This document shows, in pieces, positions 11,009 through 19,796 of a stretch of DNA of 64,000 nt (within the stretch, counting starts at the first letter, position 1; each line of letters begins with the position of its first letter). The translations under genes were made by a program, and so were the position numbers. Source of the DNA: Pseudo-nitzschia pungens (lineage: Eukaryota; Bacillariophyta; Bacillariophyceae; Bacillariales; Bacillariaceae); NCBI GenBank assembly GCA_037355855.1, contig CM074758.1:8653001-8717000 (forward strand), written 5' to 3'. The notes under the pieces were generated by a model. That model saw only the letters and a program-made list of their open reading frames with translations. It did no database searches and was not told where the DNA came from.

Positions 11009-13357
11009 TTGGAACGGGGAATGGCTGCGCGTCGCTTGCTGCTCGGACGGTCGTTTTTGTTTCAACATCGGCGACAGCAACTCCCAGTCAAACACCAATA
11101 CAAACACCAATACGAACACCAATACTCGATCGCTTCCCGTGTTTCGTTCTCGTCGCCTTCTTTTTCTTTTTCGATTGGCAACAGCAACCCACAAAGCGAG
11201 CCACCGATATCGATTCCGAGCAACAGCACCCAGATCCGTTACAACGGCAACAGCAACAGCAACGTCAATCATCATCAGAGGCATCCGTTACGAGCTCCAT
11301 CAGGACGCATGATCTCGCATACCATGAGAGGAGACATCTACAGTTCCGTTGGTGATTATCTTGATGCCGATGCTGGTGCTGGTGCGGATGCCGATGCGAC
11401 CGCCGATCGCTCCCAAAAGCGGCAGCAGCGTCCGTCGGCGCAAGCTCGAGCTCGGACGACGAAACCACCACCGTCGCTGAAACGCCTGTTGGTCGCTTCG
11501 TTTCCCTACTGTTATTACTACTACTGCTGCTGCGCAACGACGAAGACGGTTCCCGTCGAGGGATTCGTTCCGCGCCGGTCCAACCCGTTCCGTTCGGATT
11601 TCCGCAATCCGGAGCGGCACCCCGGATTCGTGCCCCCGGCCCAGCAACGATGGTTCTCGACCGGGACCGACGACGCGGGCACCCGTCCGAGAGCGGAGGC
11701 GGGCGCGGACGTTCCGGAAAGCGCCGGGGACGACCCCGGCAGCGACATCGACGGCGAAAGCGGAATCGACGGCGACAGCCCCGGTGACTTTGCCACCTCC
11801 TATCACGCTCCCGTCATGGTCCACGAGTGTCTGGATGCCCTCCTGGACTGCGAGCGGGGACGGATACGAAACCCAAAGCCCAGGGCGTCGTCCCACAAGA
11901 ACAAAAAGAAAAAGAGCAGGAAACCGCGAAGAAACCAACGGAGCGCCAAGAGTCAAATCGAAACAGAAACACAACCGCATAGGCAAACCGAACCAGAAAC
12001 AAGCGCGACGACGACACCGGTCGCAGCCAACGCCCGAGCCGAAGCCGGCGATCCTCCGGAACCCACCGATCTCCCGCCCCTGGTGTTCGTCGACGGAACC
12101 CTGGGCGGCGGCGGGCACTCCGACGCCTTGCTGCGCAGGCTGCGGCCCGGCGACGTTCTCTTCGGGTGCGACGTCGATCCGGATGCCCTGTCGACGGCCT
12201 CGGAACGACTGTCGGAGTACACCGACCACGACGGGACCGAACGGCCGCTCTTCGTTCCGGTCCGGACGAATTTCGGGGACCTGGCCGACGCGCTGCCATC
12301 GATCGTTCACCCGGTCACCGGCGAGCCCATACTGGGCGGCGGCAAAACCAACGGCAACGACAGCGGCAACGACAAAAACAAAAACAAAACCACCTCCGGC
12401 GTCGACGGCATCCTGCTGGACCTCGGCGTCTCCTCGCACCAGATCGACGAGCCGGGCCGCGGCTTTTCCTTCATGCGGGACGGCCCCCTCGACATGCGCA
12501 TGACCGGGAGCAGCGGGGGACCCACCGCTTCCGATATTTGCAACGAGTTCGACGAGGGAGAACTCCAGCGCATTTTTAGCGTCTACGGCGACGAGCCCCG
12601 GGCCAGGACCATCGCGGGGGCCATCGCCCGCCACCGGCCCCTGCGCACCACCGGCGAGCTGGTGGAAGCCATCGCCTCGGTGACGCCCAAGTTCGCCCGG
12701 AACAAGCGCCACGGACAGACGGCCACCTGCGCGAGGGTCTTTCAGAGCCTCCGGATCGTCGTCAACAACGAGGACGGCGTCCTGTCGAGGGTCCTGTCGG
12801 AGGCCTGCCCGGCCCTGCTGCGGCCCGGCGGACGCCTCGTGGTCATGAGCTACCACAGCATGGAGGACCGGGCCACCAAGCGCATCATGCGGGACGGGAC
12901 GCTGGACCGATCGTCGTCGGGATCGCGGTCGCGAACGAGATCCGTCGAAAGAGACGTGTACGGCAACGAACTGGGACCGCCCAAGCCCTTTCGGCCGGTC
13001 CAGAAGCAGCGCAGGGCGACCGAGGAGGAGATTGCCAGGAATCCGCGGGCGCGGAGTGCCGTGCTGCGGGTGGCGGAGCGACAGGACCGGGTCCTGAACC
13101 ACGAGCGATGTTGCAATGCGATGCGATGTCATGTCATGTCATGCGATGTTATGTCATGTCATGGTGCGATGCAAAGCTATGGGACAGAATGGAGCGATGC
13201 AATTCTACGAGATCCGCGGCTCCGCGGAATTCGACGCAATTTTGCAAAACCCAATGCGATGAGGAGCTCAGCGAGGACGACGACACTCGAACGAGAAAAA
13301 AAGAGAGCCCCGCGGAACCGCTCTCAGCAACAAACTGCTTTCGCGGAATTAAGCTAG
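11009..13357 (+). CDS. rsmH: Organellar RsmH/MraW-type 16S rRNA (cytosine-N4)-methyltransferase
   Basis: SAM-dependent N4-methylation of a decoding-centre cytosine of small-subunit rRNA; in a eukaryote this implies a plastid or mitochondrial target. RsmH signatures appear in order: YHAPVMVHECLDAL (about residue 265), FVDGTLGGGGHSDALL (SAM loop), GCDVDPDAL, DGILLDLGVSSHQIDEPGRGFSF with DMRM, IFSVYGDEPRARTIAGAI, TATCARVFQSLRIVVN, RLVVMSYHSMEDR and NPRARSAVLRVAER. The first 265 residues are a low-complexity leader; a hydrophobic Tyr/Cys-rich stretch followed by VEGFVPRR could be targeting, or translation may start internally. A basic insert of about 75 residues separates the first motif from the SAM loop, and an Asn/Lys insert lies near residue 450. 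After LRVAERQ, where bacterial enzymes end, about 85 low-complexity codons continue over an ATGTC repeat, so a missed intron or a lost stop is possible. Confidence 0.92.
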   Translation: MERGMAARRLLLGRSFLFQHRRQQLPVKHQYKHQYEHQYSIASRVSFSSPSFSFSIGNSNPQSEPPISIPSNSTQIRYNGNSNSNVNHHQRHPLRAPSGRMISHTMRGDIYSSVGDYLDADAGAGADADATADRSQKRQQRPSAQARARTTKPPPSLKRLLVASFPYCYYYYCCCATTKTVPVEGFVPRRSNPFRSDFRNPERHPGFVPPAQQRWFSTGTDDAGTRPRAEAGADVPESAGDDPGSDIDGESGIDGDSPGDFATSYHAPVMVHECLDALLDCERGRIRNPKPRASSHKNKKKKSRKPRRNQRSAKSQIETETQPHRQTEPETSATTTPVAANARAEAGDPPEPTDLPPLVFVDGTLGGGGHSDALLRRLRPGDVLFGCDVDPDALSTASERLSEYTDHDGTERPLFVPVRTNFGDLADALPSIVHPVTGEPILGGGKTNGNDSGNDKNKNKTTSGVDGILLDLGVSSHQIDEPGRGFSFMRDGPLDMRMTGSSGGPTASDICNEFDEGELQRIFSVYGDEPRARTIAGAIARHRPLRTTGELVEAIASVTPKFARNKRHGQTATCARVFQSLRIVVNNEDGVLSRVLSEACPALLRPGGRLVVMSYHSMEDRATKRIMRDGTLDRSSSGSRSRTRSVERDVYGNELGPPKPFRPVQKQRRATEEEIARNPRARSAVLRVAERQDRVLNHERCCNAMRCHVMSCDVMSCHGAMQSYGTEWSDAILRDPRLRGIRRNFAKPNAMRSSARTTTLEREKKRAPRNRSQQQTAFAELS
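13117..13165. repeat. ATGTC / ATGCG microsatellite in the RsmH tail
   Basis: Tandem ATGTC and ATGCG units inside the last part of the open frame, translating as a Cys/Met/His run. This makes the C-terminal tail of the RsmH reading frame suspect. Confidence 0.7.
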
Positions 13358-13558
13358 GGTACACGTAGTAACCGTACCGTATTCGATTATGTTATCACTC
13401 AATCCCTATGACAAACATCGATAGAATCCACTTGCTCGTCATCGCAGCTGCCACCGAAATCCGTTCTTCGTCGTGGACAGGCTAGCACGCGCGTTCCATG
13501 ATGAGGCATTCGAAGTTATTTTGTAGCGCATCGATTTTTCCTCGCGATGAAGAGTCGG

Positions 13559-16147
13559 TCAAACGTATTCAATGTCCAGGAATCCACCGGTCGAGTCGTC
13601 GTCATCGTCGTCGCCATTGCCGTTGTTGCTATTGTTTTGATTGCCCCCGCTTCCCCCTCTAGCGCCATCGGTGTTCGACGTCCGATCGTTGCGATTGGTT
13701 TCCTTGCCAGCGTCGCTGTCGCTGTCGCTGTCGCTGTCGTCATCCTCGAGCAGCTTCCGGTAGTTTCGCGACGTGTCGTGGCGACGGTACCGAAGGTTGT
13801 TCAGCAGCGTTGCGCTCTCGGAGGCCGGATCGGGATCGTTGGATCCCAGCGGATCCTCCTCGAGCATCCGGATCTCGTTGGCCGAAACCTTGCGAAAGGC
13901 TGGCTCCTTTTTCATCCTGAATTTTGCCACTTCCATGAAACCGAATTCCTCCAGCCTGGAACTGGTCGGGACCAATTCCGTCAGTCGGCCCGCCAGGTAG
14001 CGGATCTCGTCGTCGAATCGCTGCCTCGCCGCCGCCAGCTCCGATTCGTCTCTCTCCTCCGGGTCCAGCGACTCGTTCTCGCGGATGAGGGCTTGCTCTT
14101 CCGCGTACAACTCGTTGTACCGGCGCACGGCGCTCTTGGCGGCGCGCGCCTGCAACCGTCGCGGCGAGGGATCCTCCCCGTCCTCGAGCTCCCTCATGTG
14201 ATCGAAGTTGAATCCGAGCCCGATCCCGAGGGCCTTCCAGACCGCAACGCCCAGCGGGTCGTCCATCTTTCCGCTCTCGTAGTTTCGCTGGTGCTTTCGC
14301 GCCTGGAACTCCATGGCGCGGGCTTTCCAGTGCTCGTGGTCCCGGGCCGGCCGCTGCTTGAGGAGTCGTTGGAGGGATTCGTCGTCGTACTCACGGGCAC
14401 TCAGTTGCTCCAGCAAATCCACGGCCGTGCCCTTGACCAAGCACCGGTAGACGGCTTCGTTGTAGACCATTGCCTTGGACAGGCCGAGGCGCTGGGGAGG
14501 CCGCCAGCGCAGGCTGTACCTCCAGGCCATGTCGTAGGCGCGCTGGGGGTTCTCGTCGATGGCTTTCCGGTACGATTCGGCCGTGGACAGAGGGGGCAGA
14601 TCGTTGACGTACTGCACCTCAAAAATCTTCCGAAAGGCCCCGATGTGGACGAGGGGTCCCGCCAAGGGAAGGGGCAACAAAAGACCGAGGCCGACTGCCT
14701 TCCAAAACACACCGTAAAAGTTGGTGACTAATTTTTCCATCAAGTTCGTCAGTTTTTGCTGGAGACCGAGCACTCGCAATTGCTTTCTCCACATCACGAG
14801 ATAGCCGAGGACGTATGCCAGCTTTGCCAAGGGTTTCGGAGATTTCAATCGAGTCGGACCGAGCGGATCCTTTTTGTTCTTCAATACCGATTCTTGCATC
14901 CTAGCCCAAGTCCCGTACAGCAGGACGGCGATCGAGCCGTACAGTGGATAGATTGCTCCTTTCGGTAGAAGCAGCAACACCTTGGAAAAGTCGGAGATCA
15001 CGCCGAGCGGGGCAAGCAGCATCATCGCACGAAGGAGCTTCCACATCGCCGTCGGAAAGAATCCGACCGGCCGCGTGAGCTGCGATCGCTCAAAGTCGTA
15101 CATCTTTTCGGGGTACTGGTACACCGAGACGACCGCCGCAATGCGCGTCAGTACCTGCGCACAAGCCAGCCACAGCATCATCGCATCGGACCGAAAGACC
15201 GAACCAAGACCCGCCCCGGTTGTTCTCCGCGCGACCATTGTCGCAACCGCCTTTAGCGCTTGCAGATAGACCATGCCATTCACCGCGGACGTCCAGTACT
15301 CTGTCAAAAACAAAACGCTGTCGTTGCAGTCTTCGTTCGGATCCTTCCAATCCAGAGGACTCGACGCCCAGTAACCGACGGGAACCGAGTCTACATCGAC
15401 GGTTGCGAGTTCGTCCGGCACCGGATCGGGGGGCGGTTTCGCTATCCGTTTCGTGGCGTTGAGAAGAACGGGGGCCCACACGACGAAAATCCAGAAGTGC
15501 AGATCCATGACCCTGGTCGCCGATTGCGATATCGTTCGCACCATTGCGCGGTTGCTCGACGCCATCCGGAACAAACCGAACGAATAGGCGAGAGGCACGA
15601 TCAAGAATCGGAACGCGTCGGGAACGACTTTGCGTTTGCTCTGATCGATGTAATCCACCTTTTCCTGCAGTATTTCGTGCCTCAGTTTGAATTCCGCATT
15701 TTCCAACCGGATGGCGCGTTCCAGGTTTTCTAGATCTTCGTAGACATTGTAGGTACCCTCTTGTCCCCATTTTTTTCGCTCGGCCTCTTCCGTTTCCGCA
15801 GCTTCGTTGCGACCGTCGCTCCCTATTCGTTCTCGTTCCATCTCGTTTTCCGTCGTCTTCAGTTTCGCCAGCGATTCCCTCGTCGACGGTACGAATGGAT
15901 CCGGATCGCTACGTGGAATCCTCCTGTTTTCCTTGAACGATTGATTGGCCGCCCGTCGCAATCGACGTGTGCAAGAGGGGGTCACCAAAGCGTCGCACCC
16001 GATAGTTTCGCAGCGAAACAGGGGACCCGCCAGGAGGAATGCAAAAACACAGAAATTCTGTCGTTGTCGTTGTCGTCGTCGTTGTCGCCGCCTCCGCCGA
16101 TTTGGCAGGGCCTGTCCCGGTGGCGAGCCCGAAACTTCTCGGAACAT
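13559..16147 (-). CDS. Large multi-pass membrane protein, unknown (possibly plastid-targeted)
   Basis: One uninterrupted frame. It is open upstream to 16417, but I place the start at 16147 (MFREVSG, 862 residues) because a basic stretch then leads directly into a hydrophobic signal (NFCVFAFLLAGPLF), giving a secretory or plastid leader. The middle has several hydrophobic segments (HFWIFVVWAPVLL, MVYLQALKAVATMV, MLWLACAQVLTRIAAVVSV, AMMLLAPLGVI, YPLYGSIAVLLYGTW, GLLLPLPLAGPLVHIG). Long charged, helical stretches follow (YNELYAEEQALIRENES) and an acidic Asp/Ser/Asn tail. No catalytic motif or family was recognised. It is convergent with the RsmH gene, with 200 bp between stops. The coding call rests on frame length, hydrophobic pattern and leader. 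Confidence 0.8.
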   Translation of the reverse strand: MFREVSGSPPGQALPNRRRRRQRRRQRQRQNFCVFAFLLAGPLFRCETIGCDALVTPSCTRRLRRAANQSFKENRRIPRSDPDPFVPSTRESLAKLKTTENEMERERIGSDGRNEAAETEEAERKKWGQEGTYNVYEDLENLERAIRLENAEFKLRHEILQEKVDYIDQSKRKVVPDAFRFLIVPLAYSFGLFRMASSNRAMVRTISQSATRVMDLHFWIFVVWAPVLLNATKRIAKPPPDPVPDELATVDVDSVPVGYWASSPLDWKDPNEDCNDSVLFLTEYWTSAVNGMVYLQALKAVATMVARRTTGAGLGSVFRSDAMMLWLACAQVLTRIAAVVSVYQYPEKMYDFERSQLTRPVGFFPTAMWKLLRAMMLLAPLGVISDFSKVLLLLPKGAIYPLYGSIAVLLYGTWARMQESVLKNKKDPLGPTRLKSPKPLAKLAYVLGYLVMWRKQLRVLGLQQKLTNLMEKLVTNFYGVFWKAVGLGLLLPLPLAGPLVHIGAFRKIFEVQYVNDLPPLSTAESYRKAIDENPQRAYDMAWRYSLRWRPPQRLGLSKAMVYNEAVYRCLVKGTAVDLLEQLSAREYDDESLQRLLKQRPARDHEHWKARAMEFQARKHQRNYESGKMDDPLGVAVWKALGIGLGFNFDHMRELEDGEDPSPRRLQARAAKSAVRRYNELYAEEQALIRENESLDPEERDESELAAARQRFDDEIRYLAGRLTELVPTSSRLEEFGFMEVAKFRMKKEPAFRKVSANEIRMLEEDPLGSNDPDPASESATLLNNLRYRRHDTSRNYRKLLEDDDSDSDSDSDAGKETNRNDRTSNTDGARGGSGGNQNNSNNGNGDDDDDDSTGGFLDIEYV

Positions 16148-17250
16148 GGTTTCCTCTGATACCCCCAGTTTGGAAACAAATCTATACTCTGCTTGGAAAG
16201 AAACCGACTCGATTTCCGTGCTTGATGCACCGCTATGCCAGTCCAACAGATGTGATTGTGTTCTGCGCACCATACGAGATAAGTTACGAGGGGGATGGGA
16301 GATGGGAGATGAATGAATCGAACAATCGATCGAATCATCGAATCGGATGAATGATGTGTGATGTGTAAGGTTCTGGGTTCCGATCGGACTCAGCGTCCTT
16401 CCGTCATCCCACTTCAATTGGCTGGCATTTCCACGGAACGCTTATTCTGCATGGCATGGCCCTTGCGAATGAATCTTACCTCACGTGATGACCCAGGATC
16501 ATGGCAATTTTTAGTAGTAAAAGTAGCATGTATCAAAAGCGGTGCTACTATTAGTAGCTACTAGTTCTTGTTCCAGGGCACAGCCTGCTATTACTTTTTC
16601 AGTGTCAACAAATGCTTTGAGACATTCCATCTGAAACATCAGGTTCTTGGAAATGCAGCAAGAAGTCTTGCCTTGTGAATCGGTACTTCTTCTAGTAGTA
16701 CTACTAGTACTAGTACTAGTAATCAATATACTACTAGTACTGCTAGTATTAGTAGCATGATCTCAGCAGTCCCTCCTCCTACTACTACTTTCTTCAAAAA
16801 CTATCATCATCATGATGGGGGGCAACCATGAGGACACCTCCATTCAAAAAGTTCACAAAGGACGGGGTTGTCATTGTGTATTGTACTGCTGGTACTAGTT
16901 GTAGTAGTAAAGAACAGATTCTTGCAAAGTCGACTAGCAGAATACTTATTTCAAGTACACTTCCGCTAAGCTACTACTACTACGACACGTACTCGTCAAA
17001 TGTCCGAAGAAAAAGTTTATGAAATCTATACTGGGCTAGGTACACGACAACAACAGCCATATCATTACGAAACCAGAAAAGAAAGCAGTATTCCCTATCC
17101 ACGCCCCACACCATACCCATCATTGGCGACTTCGCCGACACTCCTGGAAAGCGGTCGTCTTTCGGCGGTTTCGTTTGCTCGCGATTGCTGTTTTTTTTTC
17201 GGTCTCTTCCGTTTCCGTGGTTTCGAATTTCTTCTTCTTCTTCTTCTCGT
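16148..17250. other. Intergenic with CTAGTAGTA-rich island
   Basis: From about 16510 to 16990 the DNA is dominated by TAGTAGTACTACTAGTA-type strings, including a run at 16690-16755. The rest shows no coding signal. The edge at 17221-17250 is CTT-rich and lies in the 3' flank of the rhamnose synthase gene. Confidence 0.6.
16680..16760. repeat. CTAGTA / TAGTACTA simple-sequence cluster
   Basis: Near-palindromic repetition of ACTAGTA and TAGTACTA. It matches the composition of clusters near 1750, 39705, 40375, 56630 and 57130. Confidence 0.7.
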
Positions 17251-18663
17251 TTACACGCGTCGGAATTCCTTGGGCAAGCTGTCCGGGAGGGGTCCGTATT
17301 GCTTCTCGAGGTTGACCTTCATGCGCTGGAAGCAGAGCTCGTAGGCCGTCTTGATGTCGTTGATGACGATTCCCTCCGGCATGTCCGCGAGGAGCTTGGT
17401 GGTGTCGAGCTCGTTGTTCGATCGGGGCGCCGCGATGACCTTGGCCTGCTCCTCGATGGTAAAGTTCTTGTAGGTGTAGGTGGGGTCGATGTACTTGGTG
17501 TACAGGTCCAGGACCTCGTTGTGGGAAATGACGCCGGGGTTGGTAAAGTTGTAGACGCCGGTCAGTCCCTTCTTGGCCATGGCGAGCGAGGCGGGGAGCA
17601 TCTCGGTGAGAATGGTCATCGAGTTGGGGATGTTGACGACGCGTTCGTACTTGACGATCTTGGTGACGAAGCTGCGGTGGATGAGATCGTCCGAGATGGG
17701 CATGCGGACGCGGAGGATCATGCAGTTGGGGAATTCCTTGAGCATGGGCTCCATGTATCCCTTGGTCTCGCTGTAGAAGGATCCGTCAAAGTTGGGTTCG
17801 TCTTCTTCCGTGAAACCGATTCCGGATCCCTCGGGGTGCTTCTCGTCGTAGACAAAGATGCAACCGGTGGCGTAGACGGTGCAGTGGATGCCCCGCTCCA
17901 GACAGAGATCGGCGAGGTTGAGGGTTCCAATGACGTTGGTGCGGATGGTTTCGGGCTTGTTGGTCTCGCACCAGTCGATGTTGGGGCGTCCGGTGATTCC
18001 GGCGGCGTTGAGGACGTGGGTGGGCTTGATTTCGTCGAGCTCCTTGGCGACGGCTTCGCGGTTCTGCATACGGCTCTCGGCGGCAAATACTTCGATGCCT
18101 GCTCGTCGTGTTGTGGTGTTGGTGTTGGTGTTGGCGTTGGTGTTGGCGTTGGCGGTGATGATAGCGAATTGTGTGTCGTCCATCGAGAACGTTTGGGTGC
18201 GGTGTTTGTGTGTGTGTGTGTGGATTGCGTCGTGGGAGTGGATTATTATTTGCGTCGTTTGTAATCATCCGTCGCGGGAGATCAATAGGTGGAACGCAGA
18301 GAGATAGATAGATAGAGGGCGATCGAGGCACGGCAGAATGTAGAAGAAGAATAGGACACGAATCGATGTTGAGCGCGATGTGTGGCCGATCGAATAATCC
18401 ATCAACGGGCGACTCGGAATCCGCACAATGCATTGTTCATTCCATCGGCCGTCGTTTCACCCAATCGAAATCGGGCCTCGCAACACATCTTCCGCGATGA
18501 CAGAGAACCAAACAACCCGTGCGGTGCGGTAAGGTGCGGCAACATCCCATCAGACCTTACCTTCCTTCTTGATCATGTCGACCATGAGGCCTCCGATCCA
18601 TCCGGTCTTTCCCCCGAAAACGAGGACGCGTTCCATGGGTTTATCGCTGTATTCGGTTGTCAT
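17251..18663 (-). CDS. UER1: UDP-4-keto-6-deoxyglucose 3,5-epimerase/4-reductase (rhamnose synthesis)
   Basis: Makes UDP- or dTDP-L-rhamnose from the 4-keto-6-deoxy sugar using NADPH, in the cytosol; rhamnose feeds cell-surface and secreted polysaccharides. Two exons: 18561-18663, coding MTTEYSDKPMERVLVFGG and the Rossmann loop GGKTGWIGG, and 17251-18098. The GTAAGG donor and GCAG acceptor give a phase 1 join reading MIKKEG-IEVFAAES. The protein is 316 residues, the normal size for a stand-alone plant-type enzyme. Visible landmarks are HVLNAAGITGRPNIDWCE, RTNVIGTLNLAD, YATGCIF, the active-site YSETK (Y-x-x-x-K), LRVRMPIS, YNFTNPGVISHNE and the C-terminal VIAAPRSNNELDT. The 462-bp intron contains a TTGGTG repeat and an ATG at 18183 in frame with exon 2. 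That start would lack the cofactor loop. Confidence 0.95.
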
Positions 18664-19796
18664 TTTGGTGTATTGCACTGTGTTGTTGTGGGACAGGGAG
18701 AAATCGATCCAAGGGGTTGGAGTGTCACAAATGAATAATGAATGATAACGGAGAGGAGAAAGCCAGAATGCCTAATTCACCGATACCCGAAGCCTTACTA
18801 GTAGTTTTATGAGAAAACAGAGCAAGAATTGTGTGAGCTGTCGTCGGGGTCATAGTAATCTACGAATAATCATCTGTAGTTTACATATAACGTAAGCCTT
18901 ACGGAACGCCCGCTACGGATACCGATCCTGTGACCTGGGGTGACTTCGGATGCAACGGAAGGAGGCGGGGGAAAGCCCCATGAAAAATAACTTCTTTTTC
19001 GAAGGGACCGTTATTCCGAAACGGTAATTAACTGTATATTAAGTACATATATGGTCCTACGAACGTGTAAGAGTACGAGTAACCTTACTTCTACGTACGT
19101 TCACTGAGTACCACGATATTTTATATTTGACTCCCCCGACTTCATTTCTGATAGCAAAAGGGGGAGCAATCGAAAAGGCTATTGTGTCTTGGTTATCCTT
19201 TTCCGACCAAAAGATTTTCTCACGACGAACCCGAAAACCGGAAGAGGCATTTACAGTGAACGGGTAAGGTTAAGGTCTTACGTAATTACCATTACGCGTG
19301 TTTGTATTATTTGTATTCGTTCGCGAGTAAACCTTACCTACGAGTAATTACCGCGATGCAAGATCCCCACGAAAGACTGGAAATGGACCAATGTACGGGA
19401 AGATTCGTACGGTACGGTTATGGCGTGAAAGATTTTAATTTTTTAATCTTACGGGTCACCACCATACTAAGATTTACTCGTTCACCATGCAACGCGCCGA
19501 ATGACAACGCCTCCAATTCAAAATTCTCAAAAACATACTTTGTGTCCTGTCTTGCATTGCTTGCTGCGATAAGTTAGCGTCTCCTCACACCGATAGCTTC
19601 ATTTCCCACAACAGCTCACATCACCGAACGAGGAGTGTCTGCCACCGAATCGATCGATCCATCCATCCATCCATCTATAGACCAACCAGCAAGCAAAGCC
19701 AATCGAAGAGCACCCAAAAACAGCATCGGCAGCAGTATCCTCAAAACACAGACACACACACACACGCAATACCCCACACATACCGTGCCACACACA
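18664..19796. other. Divergent intergenic region, UER1 / acyl-AMP ligase
   Basis: Carries several GTAAGGTTA / TAACCTTAC copies (about 18890, 19078-19088, 19262-19280, 19326-19335), mixed with TACGTA and GTAATTAC strings. A CA-rich run sits just before the ligase ATG at 19797. No coding sequence is supported. Confidence 0.6.

Noticed and set aside
11300..13132. 610-codon frame on the - strand
   Set aside because: Opposite the RsmH gene, whose strand carries every catalytic motif; a product of high GC and codon bias.
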